Shown in pieces: positions 26,284 through 35,300 of a stretch of 64,000 nucleotides of DNA; position 1 is the stretch's first letter, and every line of letters starts with the position of its first letter. This DNA is from Candidatus Roseilinea sp. NK_OTU-006 (GTDB taxonomy: Bacteria; Chloroflexota; Anaerolineae; J036; Brachytrichaceae), in contig NZ_JAAFGM010000016.1 in assembly GCF_012931985.1 (NCBI RefSeq), positions 1-64,000 of the forward strand. Reading direction: 5' to 3'. Under the pieces are notes generated by a model, which searched no databases, was not told where the DNA came from, and was given only the letters and a program-made list of their open reading frames with translations. Both the position numbers and the translations under genes were made by a program.

Positions 26284-29200
26284 ATGTCTGAAACCGATCA
26301 ATTGGAAATCGTGATGCCCGACGGCCAGGTGAGGTTCTACGACCTGGACCCGCAGCGGGGCGTGACCAACATCGGCCGCCATCCGGAGAACGATGTGGTC
26401 GTGGACAGCCCCAGCATCGCGCCTTTCCAAGCCGTGCTCGACCATCGTCAGAAGCCGTACCACTTAGTGGTGCTGAGCGAGGAAGGGGATGTCCGCGTCG
26501 GAGATGTGCGCGTGCCGCCCAATACGCCCGTTCCGCTCAAAGGTTGGGAGACTTTGCAACTGGACGGGATGTCGCTGGTGTTGGTGGAGCGCGATACCTC
26601 AGGCGTCGCCGGCCGACCACCGCGGCCGGCGGTGACGGTGGCTGTGGTCCCGGAAGGCAGCGCCGCGCGCACTGCAGCGAGCGTGCCTGTGCCACGAATT
26701 GCCGAGGTATCCACGCCGACAGGCGCCGGAGGCGCGCCGGCTCCATCCCCGTCCGCCCCGACGACCGGTTGGGGAACCACTGAACGGGCCGAAAAAGTGA
26801 ATCTGGGCGCCCTGCCGCCCGATATTCCCGACGATGTGATCCTGGCCCAACTGGCCGAGCGCGCCTTCACCATTGACGCCGGCCAATCGGCCACCTGGAC
26901 GTTGACCCTCATCAACGGTGGGCCGCTGGTGGCGACGATGGTGGTCTCGGTGGCCGGCCTGGACGAACGCTGGGTGGATATCTCGCCGCCCACGATCAAC
27001 TTGAACGAAGGCGAGCGGGCCAGCGTAACGGTGACGATCTCGCCGCCGCGCCTGTCGTCCAGCCGGGCCGGCAACCATCACTTCGCCATCCTGATCACTT
27101 CGCCCGATTACCCCGGCCACGTGCATCAACTCGGCGCCACGCTCACCCTCAACCCGTTCTACGACTTTGCCATCAGCGATCTGTCGCCGCGCCAACAGAC
27201 GGTGGGCTGGCGCAAACGCACCGGCGTGGCCAGCATCGCCATTGCCAATCGCGGCAACAGCGAGGCCGCCTTCCGCGTCAGCGGCGAAGATGACCAGCGC
27301 GGGTGCAGCTTTGAGTTTCAACCGCCCGGCGAGTTGGCCAGCCTGGCCCGCCAGGCCGATGTGCGCGTGCAGCCCGAAGAAGTCCTGCCCCTGCCGGTGC
27401 GCATCACGCCCAACCGCCGCATGTTCATCGGCCTGCGCAAGACCATGTACGCGCTCACGATCACCGCCCAGCCGCTCGACGGCCAGCAGGCCGCGCGCTC
27501 GGTGCTGGGCCAGCTTTACAACGCGCCGCTGATCGGCCCGTGGCTGATTTTGCTGCTGCTGTTGCTGCTCGGCTTGCTGGTGGTGGTGATCTTCCGGCCC
27601 TGGATCGGCATATTCACGGTCAGCCGGGCAGCCATCAACGAAGGCGAGACCACCCGCTTAAGCTGGCAGGCCTCGCCGTTCGCCGAGGTGCGGCTGGAGC
27701 CGAATCCGGGCGTGCCGTTGCAATCGCAGGGCAGCCTGGAGGTCAGCCCGAAGGACACCACGCAATACCGCCTCTACGCCGAGAACTTGCTCAGCCGGCT
27801 TTTGCCGCCGCTGGCCGTTCAGCCGGCGGTGACCGAGGTGGTCGTCAACCCGCTCATCCCGGTCATCAACCAGTTCGATGTAGATCGCAAAGAGGTGGTG
27901 GTGGGCGAAAGCGTGATCGTGTATTGGGACGTGGTGGGGGCCGATAACCTGGTGCTCACCACCAACGGCGCCCCAGATGCCATTCCGTCGTCGCAGCACG
28001 TGGGCCAGCGCGTGGTGCGGCTGGAGGCAGACACCACGTTTGGGTTGCAGGCCTCGAACCGCCACGCCAGCATACCGCGCAGCGTGACCGTGCGCGTCAA
28101 GCAACCCACGCCCACGCCGATGCCCACGCCGGCCATCATCATCTTCGATGTCAATCCCAAGGTCATCACCCAGGGTCAAGAGGTGCGCATTGACTGGCAG
28201 GTGCTGGGGGTGAACGAGGTGCAGATCTCCGGCATTCTGGGCGCGAACACCTTCCCGCCGCAGGGCAGCATCAACCAGTCGCCGCAGCAGACGACGATCT
28301 ATGTGCTGTCGGCCGGCATCGGCGATGCGCGCGTCTCGCGCCAGTGGGAGGTGCGCGTCAACCCCGCCCCGCCGCCGCCGCAACCGCCGACGATCGTGTT
28401 CTTCACCGCTTCGCCCAACGAAGTAGTGCGCGGCGGCGCCCAGGCGGCCGCAGTGTCGTTGGTGTGGTCGGTGCTCACCCCCACTACCAACATACAGTTG
28501 AGCGGCCCATCGCTGGGCGCCCCGATTGACAACCTGCCGGAGCAGGGCAATATCACCTTGAGCGTGGATCGCAACACCTTGTTCGTGCTGACTGCTTTCA
28601 ACGGCGACTTGAAGACCAGCCGCACCGTGGATGTGCGCGTGCTCGAGCCGACGCCCACGCCGCCGCCGACGCCCACACCCTTCCCGCCGCCGCGCATCGT
28701 CTTCCTGCGCGTGGAGGACGGCAGCGGCAACGTCCTGTTGCCCACCGGCCCAGACGCCTATCAGGTGCTTTATAACTCGGTCGTGCGCCTGTCGTGGCAG
28801 GTGGAAGGGGCCAGCCTGAACGTGCAGTTGTATCGCGACGGCAGCCCGCTGGGCGGCCAGCCGGCCACCGGCTCCAGCGCGCCGGTCAATGTGACCCGTG
28901 CGACGCGTTTCCAGCTCGAAGCCAGCAATCCCGGCGGCACTGCAAACGCCTTTGTCACGATTGACCTGTTGCCGCGGCCCGCGCCCCCGCCGCCCTTCAA
29001 CGTGAACCTCGTCAATGAAACGCCCGCTGCGGTGACGATTCAGTGGGACTACGACTTTGCCAACGTCGGCAACATCAGCGGCTTTCGCATCTACCGCGCG
29101 CCGATCGGGTCCACCAGCTTCCAATTGGTTGCAGCGGAATACCCCGTGGGCAGCGCGCCGGTGCTGAACGCCTTCACGCGCTCGTGGACGGACGCCGCCG

Positions 29201-29325
29201 CGCCGGTGTGCGGTCAAACTTACTATGTGGTGGCCGCCTGGGTGGACACCTACGGCGCGCCGCAGGAGACGGCGGCCGGCTCACCCTCGGTGGCTACTCA
29301 ACCGTGTAGTTCCGGCACGCCGTGA
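26284..29325 (+). CDS. FHA-domain transmembrane protein with extracellular Ig-like repeats
   Basis: A 1013-residue protein. Residues about 28-100: a canonical FHA domain (VTNIGRHPENDVVVDSPSIA). Then a linker and a beta-sandwich region (FTIDAGQSATWTLTLIN, a NEW3-like Ig fold) to about 400. One strong TM helix lies near 417-440 (IGPWLILLLLLLLGLLVVVI). Beyond it are four or so Ig-like modules (pattern P.I..F...P..V..G..V...W.V) joined by PTPTPMPTP and PTPTPPPTPTP linkers, and a final fibronectin-III-type domain. FHA inside and Ig repeats outside give a membrane-spanning sensor or tether. The region up to 440 resembles the smaller FHA protein upstream, suggesting duplication within the operon. 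Confidence 0.8.
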   Translation: MSETDQLEIVMPDGQVRFYDLDPQRGVTNIGRHPENDVVVDSPSIAPFQAVLDHRQKPYHLVVLSEEGDVRVGDVRVPPNTPVPLKGWETLQLDGMSLVLVERDTSGVAGRPPRPAVTVAVVPEGSAARTAASVPVPRIAEVSTPTGAGGAPAPSPSAPTTGWGTTERAEKVNLGALPPDIPDDVILAQLAERAFTIDAGQSATWTLTLINGGPLVATMVVSVAGLDERWVDISPPTINLNEGERASVTVTISPPRLSSSRAGNHHFAILITSPDYPGHVHQLGATLTLNPFYDFAISDLSPRQQTVGWRKRTGVASIAIANRGNSEAAFRVSGEDDQRGCSFEFQPPGELASLARQADVRVQPEEVLPLPVRITPNRRMFIGLRKTMYALTITAQPLDGQQAARSVLGQLYNAPLIGPWLILLLLLLLGLLVVVIFRPWIGIFTVSRAAINEGETTRLSWQASPFAEVRLEPNPGVPLQSQGSLEVSPKDTTQYRLYAENLLSRLLPPLAVQPAVTEVVVNPLIPVINQFDVDRKEVVVGESVIVYWDVVGADNLVLTTNGAPDAIPSSQHVGQRVVRLEADTTFGLQASNRHASIPRSVTVRVKQPTPTPMPTPAIIIFDVNPKVITQGQEVRIDWQVLGVNEVQISGILGANTFPPQGSINQSPQQTTIYVLSAGIGDARVSRQWEVRVNPAPPPPQPPTIVFFTASPNEVVRGGAQAAAVSLVWSVLTPTTNIQLSGPSLGAPIDNLPEQGNITLSVDRNTLFVLTAFNGDLKTSRTVDVRVLEPTPTPPPTPTPFPPPRIVFLRVEDGSGNVLLPTGPDAYQVLYNSVVRLSWQVEGASLNVQLYRDGSPLGGQPATGSSAPVNVTRATRFQLEASNPGGTANAFVTIDLLPRPAPPPPFNVNLVNETPAAVTIQWDYDFANVGNISGFRIYRAPIGSTSFQLVAAEYPVGSAPVLNAFTRSWTDAAAPVCGQTYYVVAAWVDTYGAPQETAAGSPSVATQPCSSGTP

Positions 29326-29365
29326 GCGCGCGGGGTCCGGTTTGATGTAACGGGAGTTACCGATC

Positions 29366-32300
29366 ATGACGACTATCGCAACGATGCCGGCCGGTTGGCG
29401 GGCGCTCTGGCGCGGGGCGTTTTGCGCCGCGTTGCTGTTGGCCGGCGTCGCGCCGGCCGGCGCGACGCCGGCGATGACGCCAAGCCGGGCGCGGGCCGCC
29501 GACGCTGCGTCAGCGCCGGCCCTGCTGCGCGCGCCTCAACGCGCAGGCGCCTACGCGCCGGCCGGCCTAGTCGTCTCCATGACCGCACAAACCGATTCCG
29601 GCATCCCCGGCGTGGTGTTCAGCGGGCAGCGCATCACCTACACCATCGGCGTATATAACGGCAGCAGCAGCGCGCTCACCAACGTCAAGCTGTCCGACGG
29701 CTTGCCGCCCCAGGCCCTGGACGACATCGTGTGCGCGCCTGCTTGCAACCAAACCGTCCTCCCCCAATCGTTCAAAGACCCCCTCGGCGATACCATCATC
29801 GTCAGCCGCGTCACCGCCGTGAACTGGACGGTGACCAACTGGCCGGTCGGCGTGGGCCAACAGTTCACGGTCAGCGGCCGCGTCGGCGGCTTGCCCGACG
29901 GCGCACTCCTGACCAACCAGGGCCTCCTCGAAGCTGATGCGATCAGCCCCTTGCCGACCAACGCGGTGCAGACCACCGTGCGCCTGCCCGTTCAAAACAC
30001 CGGCGATGCCCAGTTGGTCGGCATAGCCACCTGGCTCTCCGCCGACTTGGGCGGCACGATTGACCAGGACTGGGGTGATTTTGACCGCGACGGCCGGCCC
30101 GACCTGGCGCTCGGCTCTTCCAACGGCGCTTCGGTCTACCGCAATGTCGCCGGCGCTTTGCAGCCGTTCTGGAGCAACGCCAGCCAAACCTACGGCGTAG
30201 TGTGGGCCGACCTCGACGCGGACGGCGCCCTTGAACTGGTGACGGTGGGTAAAAGCGGGGACGGCACAGCCGTCACCCCCGGCGTCAATGAGATTTATCA
30301 CTACCGACCGGATGTGTTCGGCTTTGTGCTCTCGGCCACGCTTCCCAGCGATTATCAATTGGTGCGCATCACCGCGGGCGACCTCAACCGCGACGGATTG
30401 CCGGATCTGGTGGGCAGCACGAATTTCATCAACGCCCCCTGCCCGGTGATCGCCTACATCAACCTCGGCAATTTGAGCTTCGACCCGCGCTGCGTCAGCC
30501 CGCGCGCCACTGCCGCCGTCGGCCTGGGCGATTTCAACAACGACAACTGGCCCGACCTGGCGCTGGGCCTCTTCCCCAGCGACATCGTCGTGCTGGTCAA
30601 TGAAATGATGCATAGCGGCGGCTTCTTCGCTGCGCCCATGCCGGTGGATACCAGCACGGCTTTCCTGGCCTACGATTTCGCGTGGGGCGATTACGACGGC
30701 GACGGCTTCCTCGACCTGGCGGCGGCCTTCCCCTTGCAACGCGAAGCGCGCGTGTATCGCAACCTGGCCGGCCAAGGCTGGGATTTGTCCGCCGCCAACA
30801 TCATCCCCACCCAGCTCTTCATGACCCCGCTCACGGTGGATTGGGCCGACTTCAACGGCGATGGCCGAATAGACTTGGCCGTGGGCGACTCGCCCCCACG
30901 CCTGTATTGGTGGGACGGCGCCCAGCCCAGGGGGTTGGAGGGAGGCTCGCTGCCATCAAGCGGTGGGACGATCTGGCAGGTATGGGATCTGCGCGCGGTG
31001 CAAACCCGCCCCGGCGCGTCGGTGAACCTGGCCCTGGCCAATCGCAATCAACCGAGCATGATCTTCGATGTGGCCTCGCCCTGGTTGGCCAAGGCGCGCC
31101 GGCTGGTGGACGCCAGCCCCTCGGCGGTGCGCGCCGGCGGCGTCGCACTGGGCGATCTTAACCAGGACGGGCGCACCGATGTCGCGCTGGGGGCCGCCGC
31201 CGGCCAGTTCGGCGCGCAGACCTATCCCAACGCCGGAGTGGGCTTCATCGCCGGCCCGACATGGGGCAACGATGCCGGCCCGCATCACTTGGCCCTCGCC
31301 GATATCAATGCCGATGGCTCGCTGGAGGCCGCCGTCGCCACGGCGGTGGGCGTGAAGGTGTATCTTGCTTCCGGCTCGGTGTTGACCTCGCTCGTTGTGC
31401 CGGATGGCGGCCCCTACGTCGTGGCGTGGGGCGATCTGAACGGCGATGGCTGGCTCGACCTGGCGGTGGGCAGCAGCGGGCGCGTGTTTGTGTACGCCAA
31501 TGCCGCCGGCCAGCTCAACACCCAACCCGCGTTCATCACGTTGGAGAGCTGCCCGGTCAGCAGCCTAGCCTGGGCCGATTATGACGCCGATTACTGGATG
31601 GACCTGGCGGTCGGGTGTCGCGGCGCGCCGGCGCGGGTGTACCGCAACAGCCGGATGCGCACGCTCATCCAGGCGTGGAGCGCGCCCTTCACCTCGACTC
31701 AGGACAGCCTGGCCTGGGCCGATTTCAACCGCGATGGCCGGCCGGACCTGGCCATCGCCGGCTTGAATGCGCCGGTGCGCGTCTTCGAGAACGTGGCTGC
31801 GCCGGGTGGCGGGCGCACGCTTGGCGGACTGCCCATTTGGGCCTCGCCCACCGTCAGCCCCACCACCGGCATCGCCTGGGGCGACTGGAACGATGACGGC
31901 TGGCTCGACCTGGCCGTCGCCAATGACGGCCAGCCCGATCAGGTGTTCGCCAACCTGGGCAGCACGCCCGGCCAGCCGCGCTTGTTCTGGCTGTGGTCTT
32001 CGGTGGAGGCCAGCCGCACCCTGGGGCTGGCCTGGGGGGACGTGGAGGGCGACGGCGACCTGGACCTGGTGGTCGCCGACGCCGACGGGCGCAGCGGCGT
32101 GTACGCGAACGGGACGAACAAGCCGGCCCATCACGCTGCGGTGTTCACCCCCACGCTGGCTTTGCCCGCTGTGCCGCCCTATCTCTCGCTGCGCCGGCCC
32201 GGCGGCACGGCAGCAGCTTGGTTTTACTCCACGCCGCGCCTGTTGGGCGGCCTGAGCAGCCCCACCGTCACAGTGAGCTATCGCCTGTTCGACGCCGACG

Positions 32301-35300
32301 GCGACCGCGCCGTGGCCGGCTCGAACATCACCGGGGGCCAGGTGGTGAGCACGGCGTTTGAATACTCGCTCGACGGCGGCAGCACCTGGCAGCCGGCCAC
32401 GCCGGTCACTTACACGCCGCCCCCGCTTACCTTGACCTATCGCCTGGGCGCAGACGGCGCGTTCATTTGGAACGCGCGGCAAGACGGCGCGATCAGCGAC
32501 GATGCGCGCTTCCGCGTGCGCGTGGTGGAGGCAAGGCCGTTTGGCCCCGCCCCGCGCGTGTCGAGCGTGGCGACCAGCCCGCCCTTCCGCGTGCGCGCCA
32601 CCTCCTGCGTGTGGCCTCAGAACCCCGCCTTTACCTGGACCCCTTACAACCCCGCGCCCGGCCAGTCAACCCAGTTCATGGCCATCATCGGCGGGGGCAG
32701 CGGGCAGATCACCTACACCTGGGACTTTGGCAACGGCCAAACGCGCGTCGGCCAAGTGGTGCAGATGTCCTTCACCCTGTCCAACACCTACCAGGTGCGC
32801 CTGAGCGTAACCGGCACGCCCTGCCCGCAAACGCGCGAATCCATCACCATGTCCATGGTGCCGGTGGGCAGCGGTGTGCCGCCCTATCGGATTTACCTGC
32901 CGCGCGTGGCGCGCGCCTCGGCCAGCATGATGGCGCTGGCCTCGGCAGCGCTCGCGCCGCCCGCCACACCGGCCAACCCTGAGGGCGTCGGCGCGCTGAT
33001 CGGCGAGACCGACCCCGTCGCCGGCGTCACCCGCCTGCGCTGGAGCGCGCCCGAAGGCGCAGCCAGCCCCGATGGTTATCGCGTCTATCGCATAGACCCC
33101 AACCAACCGCCGCGCCCGCTCGCCACGCTTGGCCCCGACGCGGTGTCCTTTGATGACGCCACGCCCGGCGCCGGCTGTGGGGTGGGCTATTTCGTCACCG
33201 CGCTGTGGGACGGCGGGACGCGCGAATCCGACGCCAGCGCCAGCAGCTACTATGCCCCGCCCTGTCCCGAATCCGACGACGGCCTGCCCGGCCCGCTCGC
33301 CATGCCTGAGGCAGGGCCGGAATTGCCGATGGACAAGCCGGAGCTGACCACGCCCGGCCCAACCTACGGCGCGCCGCCGGCCTTCTCGTTCATGGGTCCG
33401 TCATTCACCCCGGCTTCGGTGACTGCCGCGCCGGCCGCTTGCAACGTGATCACCGTAACCTCCGGCGGATTCAGCGGCCAGCCCAGTGTCGCCGCCAACG
33501 CCCCGCGTGTGGCGTTCTGGTCCACCGGCGCACTCGACACATCGGCCAACAACACCGACGGCAACATCGAGGTCTTTGTATACGACGCCGGCGCGTTGGA
33601 CTTCACCCAAGTCACCAGCTCTAACGGCAGCATCCTAGGCGGCTTTAACCTGTGGCCGACGCTCAGCGAGGACGGGCTGAAAGTGGCCTTTGCCTCCGAC
33701 CGCAACTTGGTCGCCGGCGGCAACCCGGACGGCAACTTTGAGATTTTTGTGGCCGCCCTCACCACAACGGCGCTCATCACCGTGGCCCAGGTGACCACCA
33801 CCACCATCGGCGCCAACACCGCCCCTGTCCTCAGCGCCGATGGCCGCGCGATCGCCTTTGTCTCTGACCGCGATCTGGTCGGCGCAAACCCCGACCACAA
33901 CCCGGAGATCTTCATCGCCTGGATCAGCGGCACGCAGGTGCTGACCTATCAACAGGTCAGCTCCTCGACGGGCGTGGTGAACGAGGCGCCTGCCATCAGT
34001 CGCGACGGCAGCCGGCTCGCCTTCAGCCAACGCGCGGCGGATAACTTGGTCGGGCCGGCCAGCGTTTGGCTGTCCTCCACTGCACTCATCAGCATTGGCG
34101 TGGCCGGCGCAGGCGTGCAGCCTTGGCCGGCCATCAGCGCCGACGGGGCGCGCGTGGCCTTTGTCTCTGATCGTGACTTGGCGCCGGGATCAAACCCCAG
34201 CCTTCTGCGCCAGCTTTTCGTGTACGACGTGGCGACCAGCCAGGTGCGCCAGGCGACCAGCGCCGGCGTTGGGCCGCGCTGCGCGCCGGCGATCAGCGCG
34301 CAGGGCGAGCGAGCCGTGTGCGCCCAGTCCGGGCCTGAAGTCGGGCTATACAACCTGATCGCCGAACGTGTGACTCTGGCGCCTTCCAACGGCCAACCGG
34401 TGCGCGGAACGTCACTTTCCGGCGATGCGCAAACGGTGGCCTGGGCGGCCGGCGGGCGCATCCTGCTGGCGCAGTGCCCCGTCGCCGATGTGTCGGCGGT
34501 CAAGAGCGCGTTGCCCGCTCAGCAGGCCGGCCAATCCCTCAGCTATACCTTAATCGTCAGCAACGCCGGGCCGGGAGCCGCCGTCAACGTGGTGCTGACC
34601 GATCTGATGCCCAGCAGCGTGATCATTCCGCCCGCGTTGTTGCCCGATCAGACGGACGACGACAACACCGCCGCCGGCTTTGGGGGCGGCTCGCTGGGTC
34701 AGGCGGCCAGAAACATCACCTGGACAGCCGATCTGGCGTTGTCCGCTTTTGCCGGCGCGCTGACGCTGCGCAACCCCCTCAGCAACGCCGCCGAGCTGCC
34801 CGACAATCGCGTCAACACTGGCTGGTTCCCCATGTCCGACAACGTGTTGCTGCTGCACCTGAACGAGCCGGCCACCGCCACGACCTTCCTGGATGCTTCC
34901 GGCCTGGGGCATCACGCCACGTGTAGCGGCGCGACTTGTCCTGAGCGCGGCGTGTGGGCGCACGTGGGGCGCGGCATCGCGCCGGACGGCGCCGACGACT
35001 TTATCGAGGCCCCTCATCATGGCGACTACAACTTCGGCAACAACCAGGATTTCACCGTCATGGCCTGGGTGCGCGCGTCGTTCTGGCAACAGGACACCGC
35101 CTTTCAGGACAACAGCATCATCGAAAAGTGGAGCGGTTCAGCGGGCTATCCGTTCGTCATTCGGTTCTTCAACCAGACCAGCGGCTTTCACGGGAAGGTG
35201 ACGGCAGCGCGTTACGATAGGTGGCTTGCCTCTTCGGTGCGCTCCACGTCGCGGATTGACGACGGCGCGTTTCACCACATCGCCTTTGTGCGCGCTTCGG

